Shown here piece after piece: positions 11,751 through 23,648 of a stretch of DNA of 64,000 nucleotides (within the stretch, counting starts at the first letter, position 1; every line of letters begins with the position of its first letter). Both the position numbers and the translations under genes were made by a program. The DNA comes from Colletotrichum lupini. Taxonomy: Eukaryota > Ascomycota > Sordariomycetes > Glomerellales > Glomerellaceae. The DNA lies in NCBI RefSeq assembly GCF_023278565.1, contig NC_064681.1, forward strand, positions 682,001 to 746,000. The letters run 5' to 3'. The notes under the pieces were generated by a model. That model did not search any database, was not told where the DNA came from, and worked only from the letters and a program-made list of their open reading frames with translations.

Positions 11751-14700
11751 TACGTAGTTAATTATTATTTAAAAAGTTATTAAAGTATTAATAAGTCTAA
11801 AAAGTATAACGAGGTATTTAAAAAGTCCTTTATAAGTTTAAAATACTATTTTCTATTTATTTTTTTCTTTAATTTAAATCTAATTAAACACTTTTTTAAA
11901 GTTTATAATAATAAACTAATTAGCTTTATAAAATAAATCTCTAAGCTTAGTAATAAGTAATAAAGAATAATAATTCTTTTTTATAATTTTATTAAGTCTT
12001 TTATAACTAATAATAGGTCTTGATTTTCCTCCCTTTTTTAATATAAAAAATAAAGGGAATCTTATAAGAGAATTCGACGGTTAAATATATCCCTTTTTAA
12101 GTTTCTCGTTAATATATTTATTAAAGTACTCTTATTCTTTTTAATTTATTAAATATATCGGATAGAACCTAGGTTATATCCCTTTTTTAAGTTCGATTTT
12201 CATATCCTAATTATTATATTTTAATAACCCTATTTCTTTAGGTTTTATAAATAGTTTCGTATATATTTAGTACTTTTTAGGTATAATTTAGAGTTATTAC
12301 GATCCCTAATCGTTAGTACTAATTATAAACTTCTTATAGCTTTTTATTATTTTAATAAAAACTATATATCGTATTTATTCTCGTTTTTTAAGAGTTTTTA
12401 AAAATCCGTTTAAACCCTTTTTTTTCTTAAGTTATTTAGTAACTAGACTTTTTTGGGGGACTTAGTTAGTAATTTAATTTATTTATAAATTATATTTTTA
12501 TAACTATAAAAGTCCTAAGATAACGTTAATATCTCCGATCTTTATAATATCGTATTATAATTATTCTTATTAATTATTAATATATATTAAAAAGTATATA
12601 GTTTCTTAATTAATATATTTATAATTATAATTAACTCGTTCTCTTTTTATTATTTATAATTAGTATAATTTGTTTTTATATACTTATAATAAGTTAAGTT
12701 TATTTACTACTCTTAATAAAATATAAGTTTTTTATACGCTACTATTAATAATAATATCTAATTTCTATTTATAAATATTAAAATTAACTTATAAGTATAC
12801 GTTATTATGTTATATAGTTATATATAAAAACTTTTTTTCTATTTTCGCTTCTTATCGCTCTTTTATAATTAGCTTTTTTAGTTTTTTATTATTTATTTTT
12901 TTAAATAGGTTTTTTATTCGTATTTTTCTTAATACTCTCTCTAGGCCTTAGCTTTTTTAATATAAAAAATTTAGTATTAATTATATTTATAATCTTTTTA
13001 TTTTATATATTCGCTATTAAAGTACTTTATAAAGAAGTTAGGGTCTAGTCCGAATATAGCTCTATTACTATTATTAAAGCTTAGTAATATTTAGCTAAGT
13101 AATTAATTTTCTATATAAATATCCTTAATAGTTTTATTATCGCGTCTTTATAAATAAAAACGACTATTTTATTTAAATATAAGATACTGAAAGTATTTAT
13201 TATTTAGGTATTTTATTTAAAATAATTCCTTATAAAAGGGGTCTTTAGGGTTAAATAGAGAGTAATTTTCGTTCGTATAAGGGGTTATTATAACCTTTTT
13301 ATATTCTCTGGTTTTATAAAACTAAATAACTTAGTTATTTTTAAATAGATAAATATATTTATACTATAGTTTATTGTTATCCTCTTTAGAACTAGTATTA
13401 TTAATATTAAGTAGTATTTTATAACAGATCTCTATTTAAGTACGTTATTAAGTAACGTTACGAAGTTTATCTAAATTATAAAGTAATTTTACTTTATTAA
13501 AATAAAAAGAACTAGTTCTTATTTCGATTTTTTAATTTTAATTTTAAAGTTAATTCTTTTTTTATTAGTAATTCCGAAGTTCAGAGTTAGTTTTTTAAAT
13601 ATTTTAATCTTATTTTTATATACGAGGTCCTTAAGCTATTCCTTAATTTTGTAAATAAATCTTTTATTAATATTTACTTGTCGTATTATATAAATAGACT
13701 TAGTTAATATTTTATTTAAATTAAGTTTTTTTAAAACTTAATAAGTTATTTTTAGTTTATATTATCTTATTATACTATATATATAAAATTACTTATAATC
13801 TTTTTTATATCGGGTCCTTTTTTTTTAAACTTAAGGAGCTACTCTTTTATATTAACTAGGAGTTTTTATTTAATTCGTTTTTTAAAAAAGTTAAGCGTGT
13901 TCTTTATAATAGGGTCCGTTTTACCCTTTCTTTTTATATTTTTATAAATCTAAGAGAGTATAGTAATATATTCGAAATTATTCTTTTTAAAAATATAGGG
14001 TTAATAAGTAAATATCTTTTTTTTCCTTATTATTATTACTAGAGTTTTAATAAGTAATAAAATAGATCGTTTATTACTTTTAGGTTATTTAGGGTACTAT
14101 CCTATTTATTTTTTATTATTTTAGTAAGTAAGGTAGCTATTATTATAATAGGCTATTTATAAGAGTTATTTATAAAAAACTTCTTTATTCGTAATATTAG
14201 CTCGCTTTTTTAAAATAGGTTAGTATTAAATACGCTTAGGTTATTAGTAATTTCTAACTATATATCCTAGCTTATTATAGTTATAATATTTAAGGTCCTT
14301 TTCTTATTAAAGTTAATTTTTTTTAATAATACTAAGGTTTATTAATCCGCTATAATGCCTAGTTATAATAGTCGTTAATTTATACTTACGTTTATTATTA
14401 AGCTTAGATCGGTTATTTTAAGCGTTTTATTTTTTACGTTCGAGGTATCGTTCGTAAAGTCGATTATTAATCTTAACTATTATATTAATATAATTATAGA
14501 GTTTATTAAGTCGGTCTTAATAAGAGAAGTTATTTTTAACTTTTTTCTTTAAATTATAATAAAAAGTTATTATAGGTACTTCGTTACCTTAATCGAGCTT
14601 AGAAATAATTTATTTAAATTTAAATATATACTTATTAATTAACCCTTTTTATATAAAGGTTATAAGTTTTCATTTAGTAATTCGTTCTTTATTAAGGTTA

Positions 14701-15193
14701 CTAAAGGTTTCTTTAAGTTTTTTTTTAAACTTATTATAATTATTAAAGATTTTCTTAATATTTTAATTCTAAATATTACGTTCGTTTTTAAAGTAATTTC
14801 TTATAAAGAGTTCGAACTAAATAAGGGTATCTTTTTTAAAAAATAAAACTATATAATAAACCTTATCCGCTTTAATAATAAAAGAGGTCCTATAATAATA
14901 TAAATAGGCCTTAGTTTAAATATAGAATTTTTAAAGAATATCCGGGGACTTATTATAAAGTTTTAGTTTAGGGTACTTAGTTCTAAATATTAAAAGTAAT
15001 CGGGGCGCTATAAACTAAGTATAAAGTTATTCGTTCTTATTTTTAAGTTTAAGTATTATATTATATAATTATTAAATAATAAGTATAATTATTCTAATAA
15101 GCTGCGCCGTATTATTATTACTAACGGTTAATATATTCGTACTATTTAGTTAATTTTTTAAAAAATAAACTCATTAAATAGGAGTAATTAAAG
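11751..15193 (-). pseudogene. Gypsy internal region, presumed gag and 5' pol
   Basis: Sequence between the reverse transcriptase remnant and the right LTR. By element orientation it should contain the 5' leader, gag and protease. No domain is readable by eye; stops are dense in all frames. Confidence 0.4.
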
Positions 15194-15732
15194 TATTACA
15201 GCTAGTTAATTATAATAAGTATACTAATAAAGGTTAAGGTTATAAGTACTAAGTAAATAGTATTATAATTATAAATAGCTTCCCTAAAGCTATATTTATA
15301 AATTATAAAATAAGTAAGGCTTTAGTAATTAATCGTAGTCTTATTAAAAAGGGTTCTTAATAAAAATAGCTAAAAATAATTATAAAATTTAATACTAAGT
15401 TAATTATTAAAGAGCTATAAGAAGTCTATCCTTAAGCCCAGCTTAAGTTTATACTATATATAAGTCCGCCCGTAAATATATCCTTTATTAATAATTACTC
15501 TTATTCGTTAAGTAATTACTAAATAAATATTAATAAGCGATTACTTAGAGTAATTATAGTAATTACCTTATTACGTAATTATTACTTTTTATTTATACGT
15601 AACTTATCTATAGTTTTTTTATTCCGTAAGAGTTATTTTATATTCTTATATTTTTATATATATAGTATACTATAGCTGCTATAAGCCTGCGGGGCGGGCC
15701 CTAGTCTTAGTTATATATATTAGGTTATAATA
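15194..15732 (-). repeat. Right LTR of gypsy element (539 bp, uninterrupted)
   Basis: Matches 6246-6471, 7528-7766 and 8803-8876 joined in order. It ends with the block GCGGGGCGGGCCCTAG followed by an AT-rich tail and the ATAAG duplication. Confidence 0.88.
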
Positions 15733-15737
15733 ATAAG

Positions 15738-16578
15738 GCGTATAATTATTTTAATAAATTTAAAAAAAGGGTAAACGATATAGATTTCCTCTCTATAATT
15801 ACTAACGGTAATTTATTATTATAAAAGGATATATAGAAGTAAAATATAGTATTAGAAATATAGTAATTAACGATTCTACTTATTTTAATCTATAAGTCGT
15901 TACTATTATTAATACGAAATTCGGTACTAATTAGTTAATATAAAAAGAAGTAAACGACCCGAAATTATTAATAGTACGTAGCGACGTAGGGATCGTATAT
16001 AAATACTAAAAATATAATAATAAATACGAAGTAATTTATAAACTTTAAAACAATCTTTTTAAAAGAGAAATTATACTTTAAGGGGAAGTATAAGATTTTA
16101 TAAAAAACCTTAATAATATTTTATAATTATTATAAAAAGGTCGGGATTAGGGAATACTAATATTATTTAGTAATTAATATTATATTTATAAATAAAGCCT
16201 CTAATTATTATTATAAAGCGGTACGTAATTTTAATTAAAATAACTTTTTTAGTATTATTAATATAATTTAAAGCTACTTCGAGACTTATAATAAGAACCT
16301 AGAGCTCTTATTTAAGTTACGAGCGATTTTTTTTATATTTATAACTAAGATAATAAAAGGTAAATTACGAATAAAAATCCTTAAAGAACTTATTAATTAA
16401 ATTAATAAACTAATAAAAACCTAGCTAAATAAGGGAACTAACGAATAAAAAGTTAGATATTTTTATACCGTAATTTAATACGTATTAAAAATAAAAATAA
16501 CTTTATACTAAGTACTTAAAAATTACAAAACGCTCTACTTAAGGCTAAGATCTAGTTTTAATATTAAAATAAAAATAC
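15738..16578 (+). pseudogene. Outer copia element, internal segment
   Basis: Copia internal sequence resumes after the gypsy insertion and runs to element B. RIP stops occur throughout; no domain was recognised by eye. Confidence 0.4.
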
Positions 16579-16592
16579 TATACTAAACTTAT

Positions 16593-17615
16593 CCCCCCCG
16601 ACAGAGCAATCCGCCGGGGCCGTACCGTATATTACATATTAAAGAAAACTAAGTATATTACGCTCTATACTTAATTACTAATTAAAATAGCTCCCGACCT
16701 TCCCCCGCTTCTAGCTATTTAAAGGGCGAGCTATACTTATTTTAATATATATAAAACCTCTTAATACTAGCTTGCATAAGTAATTAGATTTTATATTATA
16801 TACTCCTTTTTATTAAGGGTTAAAGGGCCCCTTATATATTCCTTTATATTTATAATATAACCTATATTAAAGGGATTTTTAGCTTTATAAAATATAATTT
16901 TTAAATTAGTATTAATATATTAAATCTTAACGTTTATATTAGCCTAGCTATTTATAGCGTTCGTATTATTACTTAGCTAAATTCCGTATTATTAAAAGGT
17001 ACTTTACTAATCCTCGGGCGTGCTTATATTAACTACGATAGTTATAGCATCGAGCTAGCTAAGGGCGCCTAGCCTAAGAGGAGTAGAATTATTAACGAGT
17101 ATTTTCAAAATAGGTTCTTATCGAGGTAGTAGTTTATATATTAATAGGTTTATTTAATAGATTTATTTAATAGATTTATTTAGTTTAAATAGAGCTTTAG
17201 GTAATATTAAAAGCGATAAGGATAAAAAAAATCTTTACGAGCTTTAAAAAGTAGTAAATATTAGCTTATTTAGCCCTTTTTTTAAAAACCTCTATATTAT
17301 TATTAAAGTTTAGAACCTCTATAGTTAAGGAAGGCCGCCTCTAACTATTATAGCCGATTATTATAACTAATTATTACGGCCGACTTCTATCGTTAACTTT
17401 TTTAATTAGTACTGCTACTAAAAAAGGTAGCTTATTTATTTTAAATTATATAGCGGTTTTTATATTAGAATTATTATATTACGTTAAGTATATACTTAGG
17501 GTATATTGCGTATATTATATAATTAAAAAGTATACTATATTATATAATTTCTTTTAAAAGCGTAATCCCGTTAAGGTCGATCTTTTATGCTTATAAAGCC
17601 GGAAAAAAACTACTA
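16593..17615 (+). mobile_element. Element B: second copy of element A, inverted
   Basis: This 1023-bp segment is the reverse-complement relative of element A (6472-7515). It starts CCCCCCCGACAGAGCAATCC and ends in a run of A then CTACTA. It is flanked by a 14-bp duplication, tatactaaacttat, at 16579-16592 and 17616-17629. It interrupts the outer copia element, so it is younger than the copia insertion. Copies A and B differ by many transitions and some small length changes, as expected for independent RIP. Confidence 0.78.
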
Positions 17616-17629
17616 TATACTAAACTTAT

Positions 17630-20480
17630 CTCTTAGTATATAACGGCCCTTATTAATAATATTAAGTTAATTAAATATATAATAAGAAAAGAAAAGAGGC
17701 TAAATACGGTAATTATTAATAAAGAGGCCTAGATTTATTAAATAAGCCGAGATTTAATTTATAAATAAAGTAATAAAAAAAGTAATATTATATTTATAAA
17801 AAGGATAAATATTAATTAAGTAACTATTTTAAAAAAGAGCGTATTAAATTATATAAATAATATAAAAAGTTGAGGGTAATAAATAATAAAACTAGCCCTC
17901 GTTAGTTTAGCTAATTCTTTATTATATATAAAAATAAATCTGGGGGTACGGAACTTAATAAAAGTAACTAAAGTAGCGGCCTAGAATATCCGCCCCTTAT
18001 AAGAAATTTAGAAAATATTAAATTATAATAAAATCGACGATATTAATTACTTTTTTCTTGCTCTATTAACCTTTAAAAAATATATAAAACTAAATAAATA
18101 AAAAGTAATAAAATCTCTTAATAAATAGGCTTTTATTTATAAATAATAAAAAAAGGTCCCTTAAATAATAAATATAGAAGTAATTAAAAAGGCGAATTTA
18201 ATAAGGCTAAAGCCTATTCTCTTAATACTTAAAAAAAAGACGCTACTTTTTTTAATATTTAAAAAAAAAGAATATAGTACTAAGTAAATCTAGAGGTAGC
18301 TAGAGGGGTCCTTTTTATACTACTTAAATTATTTAAATACTAAGCTCGTATAAATATTTTACGTAAGTAAAAAGTATAGCTTAGATAATTTCTAAGGGAT
18401 TATTTTAAATACTAAGGTATTGTAATAATTAGCTTTAGCTTAAGTAAAAAAATCGTTACCCTAAGTATAATAAAAATAGAGACGTACTTCGGAATAATAA
18501 CTTTTTATATTTTACTTATTAATACCCTATTTCTTTTATATCTAAAAAATATAAATCGACTAGGTATTATATTTAATAATACGAAGAATAGAATTTCTAA
18601 TAGTAAGTATTTCGAAATAGTTGAACGATAATAGGGGTATACGTTTATAAGGCTTATTAATAATATAAAGTTAATTAATTACTTAATAAAAAATAAGCTT
18701 AAATAGCTATACTAAAAATTCGGATACCCGTTAGTTACGAAGCTATATAACCTCTTAAAATAATTAAGTAATAATAATATCGAAATAGGGGCGCTAGAAT
18801 AATTAATAAAAGTATATTATTAATACTAAATAAATACGCAAAGCTTACGCAGATTTAAATTTAAATTGCGTAATAAGCTTAATTTTAATTAGGAAATTAT
18901 TATTAATATTTTCTATTTAAATAGTTAGCTAGTCTTATATATAATCGACGTAGCTATATCTTTTTAAATAGGGTAATTCCTCTAGGATCTATAAATAAAT
19001 ATAGTTTAAATAGCTTTATAAAAAAGCTAAATTAATATATATTAAGGATCGCTAAATAGTATTAGAACTAATACTAATATTAGTTTTAAGTTAGTAAAAT
19101 TTAGAGAAAATATAACGGCTTATAGTATATAGCTACAAATTATACTTATTAAAGCGTACTATAGTATTAAAAAAGTAAAAAGGGTATATTAGTAATTAAA
19201 AAGGGCGTTTAGAATTATTAAAAAAGAAAATCCCGATTTTATTAACGATAAATGCCTCTAGATAGTACTTAAATATTATAATAATATAATAGGACTTAAC
19301 GGGCTTATATTAATATTATTAATATTTAGGGTATATTTAAAAACGACTTTAGCCTCGCTATTATTACTAAATATAAATTAACGAGCCTAAGTAATTAAAA
19401 AAATTATATAAGTACTACGTAAAGTAAGTATAAAAAGGTAAATTAATAAAGTAATTATTATATATAATAGGCCCGATATAGGGGGTAATTTAGATATATT
19501 ACTAAATTCGGATATATAAATATAGTACGAAACTACTTAATAATAAGCTAAGCTATATAAATTAATCTTTATTAATAAGCGCTCTTATATAATTACGAGG
19601 GATCGTAACTAGCCCTTTGAGGTATTAATTACGGTAATTAAACTATATTATATAAATCTTAGTAAAATAATTTCTAACTTATAAAAAAAAAAAGCTAGGG
19701 GAAACTATATAACCTATAATAAAAATATAAAAAATTATCCTTAACGAGATCGTTATAATAATATTAATAAATAATAAAAAGAAAATTACTAAAAGGGTAC
19801 TAATATTATTAATAAGACGTTATAAAAAATTACGATAATAAGCCCTAATATAATAATTTATTATTAATAACGAGGTAATTAATACTTTTTATATAATAAA
19901 AAAGAAAGCCAACTTTGAACTAGTGGTTAAACTACGTAAAAAAGGTATGATTATAATTATTAAAAAGCTATATAAGGGATTAGATCTTATTAAAATAAAT
20001 ATTCTTTATAATTAAAAGGTTTATCGATTTATCCTTTATAACTTAGAAAAGTATATAAACTTCTATATATTTAAATTATAAATAGTTCGTAAGATTAAAG
20101 GGAAAAGAATACTCTAGCTATACGAGAAGTCTAAATATATAATTTAAAAATATAGTAACGTTAAAAAGGCAACGCTACTTATATAATTACTTATTATATA
20201 GCGCTATAGCTAATAATTAATAATAATATTAATAATATTATTACGGAAAAAGGGATATAAAATTTAGAGCTATAATATTACTTAAGCTTATACTTAATTA
20301 GCTATAGGGCTTATAAAGAAAATCCTAGCTTATTTACTAAAAAAAATAGCTAGTAAGTACTTAGAAAGTATGATTATTAAAGTACTTAAGCTATTATATA
20401 GGCTCGTAAAATCGGGTACTTATTAATAAGCTACTTATTATAACTTTTATATTAATTAATTATTAATAATTATATTTATA
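17630..20480 (+). pseudogene. Outer copia element, pol region upstream of readable RT
   Basis: About 2.85 kb that in a plus-strand copia element should carry protease, integrase and the first part of the reverse transcriptase. All frames have frequent stops. I could not identify the integrase zinc finger or catalytic triad by eye. Confidence 0.4.
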
Positions 20481-21500
20481 TATAACCCGTACTTATTAAT
20501 CTCTAAGTACGAAAGTAACTAATTTAAGATTATTAAAATATAAACTAACGATATATTAAACTTATTTAATATTAATTTTATAAAAAAAGAGGATAAAGAG
20601 CTTTAAAAAGCAGGCTTTATAGCGAAGTTAAAAAAGGTCTTTATAATAAATACTCCTTTAATATTTAATAATAGGATTTTTATTATTAAAAAAGAAATCG
20701 TTATTTTTTAATAAAAGGGGTAGAACGAGAAAATTAACCTCGTTAATCCGAACGTAATTAATATTAAAAAGTAGTATAAAGCTAAGCTCGTACGAGGGGT
20801 ATATATTATAAGTATTTATTAACCCGAAGTAATTTTTAATTATACTAAGGTAATATAAACTATAAATTTAATTAAATAAAACGTCGAGGTACTTAATAAA
20901 TAGCTTAAATAGTAATAAATAAATCTTAATTAAGGCCTCGTTTATTACTTAATTAACTTTATAATTAGTAAGCTTTACGTTTTTATTAATAAGTTATTTA
21001 TAAATAATAATAACCTTATTTCGTAATTAGGGTATATTATTATCCTAATTAACGAGAGTATAAATAAGAGCGAATTTACTATTTATAATAATATAATCTA
21101 TTATTTATTAATTAAAAATAAGTAAGTAATAAGAAATATATTAATATTAGAGGTTTATAATATAATTAATAACGTTAACTTCTTTTACGTAATTTTAATA
21201 ATACTAAAAAAGATTACCGATCGACTTAGCTTTTTACCGATCCTAACGGTTATTTATATTAATTCTTACTTACTATATAAATACTTTATTAAATTAGGGA
21301 CGATAAAAAAAAGAGGCTTATAATTAATATTATAGCCTTTAACTAATTATATAAAAGGCGCGAGATATTTAAAATTTATTAAATTAATAATAATAATAAC
21401 TTTCTTAATACGTTTATAAAAGTAATACTTAATAAGAAGTTAGAATAATTTATAAGTAATAAAAAAGTTAATATATAAATAAAAAAATAGGTTATATAAA
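20481..21500 (+). pseudogene. Copia reverse transcriptase and RNase H remnant
   Basis: One plus-strand frame can be followed from 20481 to at least 21310. It includes N-P-Y-L-L-I-S, a degraded catalytic box I-stop-T-N-D-I-L at 20538-20555 (where intact relatives have M-Q-T-D-D-T-L), then a block corresponding to the A-R-G-A-Y-I-A connection segment near 20784-20810. It continues into RNase H: K-L-Y-V-F-I-N at 20970, L-G-Y-I-I-I-L near 21030, and I-T-D-R-L near 21213. The last part (L-N-K-K-L-E) is in another frame, so there is at least one frameshift besides the stops. This arrangement is that of a common Ty1/copia lineage of filamentous ascomycetes. Confidence 0.8.
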
Positions 21501-21603
21501 AAGAATAAAAAAAAGGGGTAAAAAAAGACGACTTAATAAACGGACCCGAGGTCGAATTATATTTCTAACTATAATAAATAAATAAATATATAAAAAAAGT
21601 TAG

Positions 21604-21805
21604 TATTAAATTAGAAATCTAATTTAATTATGGTATACGGCCGACTATATAGGGGCTAATTAGGGGCCCTATTTACGATTATTATAGCTAGCCTAACCTA
21701 CGGTTAGAACCTCTTTTTTATACTTACGTAAATATTTATATAGTTTAATTAATCTCTTTGTTAACTACGGTTCGAACTAACTACCTTATAATAGGGATAC
21801 TAATA
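21604..21805 (+). repeat. Right LTR of outer copia element (202 bp)
   Basis: Gap-free partner of 4025-4226. It is followed by the CTATT target duplication and an immediate return to normal base composition in HET coding sequence. Confidence 0.9.
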
Positions 21806-21810
21806 CTATT
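21806..21810. repeat. Target-site duplication of outer copia element, right copy
   Basis: CTATT directly after the right LTR, partner of CTATC at 4020-4024 with one C-to-T difference. Confidence 0.8.
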
Positions 21811-23174
21811 AAAATCGTACGGCAAAATGCCCACCTCTAAGTACTGTAGGCATGATTTGTGGCATTGGTTGCCGCGCAGGAGTCCCACTCGACCATTCTC
21901 TTGTTAAATAGCATGTTCGGGCTTGAAACAGAAGTAATCCTGCCCAACTCTACACCACTGGCACGAAGAACCAGGGTAACTGGTTCAACATGCCATTTCA
22001 GCTCCTGTGGAAAGACAGTTCCGGCCTCAAATTCGAGATATCTGTTCTTCGTCCAAAGGCTGATACCGGCATAACTCTCAACAAAAGGCCCGCTATGATT
22101 TGGGACCCACGACGGCAGATTGTCGCAAGACCTACGCCCCCGAGTACAAAACCTGTGTCCAATTCCAGAACGCGCTATGAGCCTGGAATTCTCCTTCAGA
22201 GTTAGTAGGGCGAAATCCAAGAAAGTGGCATCCGGGCTCTTGTTGTAATCCAGCTTGATCAGGTGAGTCAGGTCAGGAAACAGACCTAGGATGCCGTAGA
22301 GATGGTCCCGGGGATCCGTAGCCATAAGCCGAGCGGTATCCATCATTACTTTGTTTAATAGGGAAAGAGACTCTGATGTTGTATGGTTATAGAGCTTGCG
22401 AGGTGCTATGAGAGTGTTGGCTAGCATCTTGTAGCGGTGGAAGTTGTGGACGTCGTCGGCTGCTTGCAAAAACGACTCATTGCAAAGCCATTTCGGTGCC
22501 AGAAAGAGAGAATCTTTTATCTGTGCCAAGCCCCAATAAAGATCGTCGCTGCTAATTTCATGACTTCCACATAAATAGAGGCGTTTCCTGGCTAATGCGT
22601 TTTCTTGAACCACCCACACTCTGTACCAGTACTGCCGGTGAAGTATGCTGCGAATCGCGTTCGACTTAGATGCGAAAGCTGTCAAGATGTCTGGAGTAGG
22701 CAAGGGTACTTCTTGTGCGCGACCCATTTCTGCGCACTTATGTAAAAACGGCAAAACTGAACCGTCATCCGTAGACGGCCCGAGCCAGCACAAGACTTCA
22801 TGAGCCTGAGAGTAGATGCGTGTCATCAGCGAAACCTGATGACCCTTTTCGGAAGCGTCTTTCTGGTTCACGCATAGTGCGTCTACCCATAGAAAGTACT
22901 CGTTCGACCTCGATCGTAAAACTTCCAGGGCATCGTAGAGATTCCAGGTAACGCCGAAAGGAATACCATTGAGAAGGATACGTGAGGTATGTTTGCTATC
23001 GCCCCATGCGTATGAAAGAGCTTTGAAAGGAGGCGATTTATCCAAGCTCTTGGTGTAGAGATTGACTTTTATAACTTCGTCGTTGCTCTTTGCTGATTCG
23101 ATCTTGAGTAAACGAATTTGAGGGGAGTCACCTCGATCTAGTTCTCTTAAGGTATGTCAGTATACGACTTTCAT
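21806..23174 (-). pseudogene. HET-domain gene, 5' part (split by a retrotransposon)
   Basis: This is the N-terminal two thirds of a HET protein; HET domains act in allorecognition and trigger cell death after fusion of unlike strains. Reading from ATG 23174, codon 6 is TGA (23157-23159) and the frame then stays open for about 440 codons. It holds the family start (Q-I-R-L-L near residue 20), the HET core PPFKALSYAWG (48-58), YFLWVDALCVNQ (about 93-104), VWVVQEN (about 186-192) and DPRDHLYGILGLFPD. A TAG at 21837-21839 follows, 27 bp before the junction with the copia element. Beyond it the frame encodes the start of the F-C-R-T motif completed on the far side at about 4019. All three in-frame stops are explained by single C-to-T changes (TGA could also come from TGG). 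The gene therefore carries both an insertion and nonsense mutations. Confidence 0.88.
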
Positions 23175-23648
23175 CTCAGATACATTATCTCCTCACTTGT
23201 AAGGGTTCTGGTTTTCCATGATGTTGGAATAAGTGCCATCAAGTTGGTCTTGGCTTTAGAATCTCCGGATGCCATTTACAATCTGAGCCTGATGGCCTTT
23301 AGCACGTCATATGTACTCAAAGTAACGGCTAGGTCACTGTTGGGCATCCAGGCTGAGAGCCTAGCTGGTCTGCCTTGGGCTGGGTTACCAACCACTCATG
23401 CAGTCAAGCTGCACCAACTTCTGATTCTCAAATTGATAGGCTAAGCCCCGCACACCACGAATTTATTCTCCTTTGGTAACTGGATTGTGTTTAAAGTAGG
23501 TAGGTATTGGAGATCTCAAAGGTGTTTTGGACTGCGACTTATACAGAACCTAAGTATGTACACTCTGGCAAGAGAATATGGAAGCAAAGAAGCACTTTCC
23601 TTTGAAAGTATTCACGCTTGCTCCCTGTACGGACTTGGCACGCTCTTC
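23175..23648. other. Intergenic between two HET genes
   Basis: 474 bp holding the promoter of the split HET gene and the 3' end region of the intact one. No gene seen. Confidence 0.5.

Larger units (their letters stand above)
6246..15732 (-). mobile_element. Ty3/gypsy LTR retrotransposon nested in the copia element
   Basis: Bounded by long direct repeats and the 5-bp duplication ATAAG. The right LTR (15194-15732) is 539 bp. The left LTR spans 6246-8876 because two 1-kb elements inserted into it; subtracting them with one copy of each target duplication leaves exactly 539 bp. Without those insertions the element is 7395 bp. On the minus strand at 11550-11750 a RIP-damaged gypsy reverse transcriptase is readable, which gives the orientation and the superfamily. 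Stops occur in all frames. It inserted after the copia element, since it interrupts copia sequence. Confidence 0.88.
4025..21805 (+). mobile_element. Ty1/copia LTR retrotransposon, RIP-degraded, with nested insertions
   Basis: The 17,781-bp block is bounded by two direct repeats of exactly 202 bp (4025-4226 and 21604-21805) and a 5-bp target duplication. LTR ends appear as TA...TA, expected from TG...CA after C-to-T and G-to-A mutation. Removing the nested gypsy element (with its 5-bp duplication) and element B (with its 14-bp duplication) leaves 7252 bp, a normal size for such an element. Copia reverse transcriptase and RNase H remnants are readable on the plus strand at 20481-21500. The whole block is very AT-rich, nearly free of CA and TG, and the differences I could see between the two LTRs are transitions. 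This pattern is characteristic of RIP. The element is dead; no intact frame remains. Confidence 0.9.
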
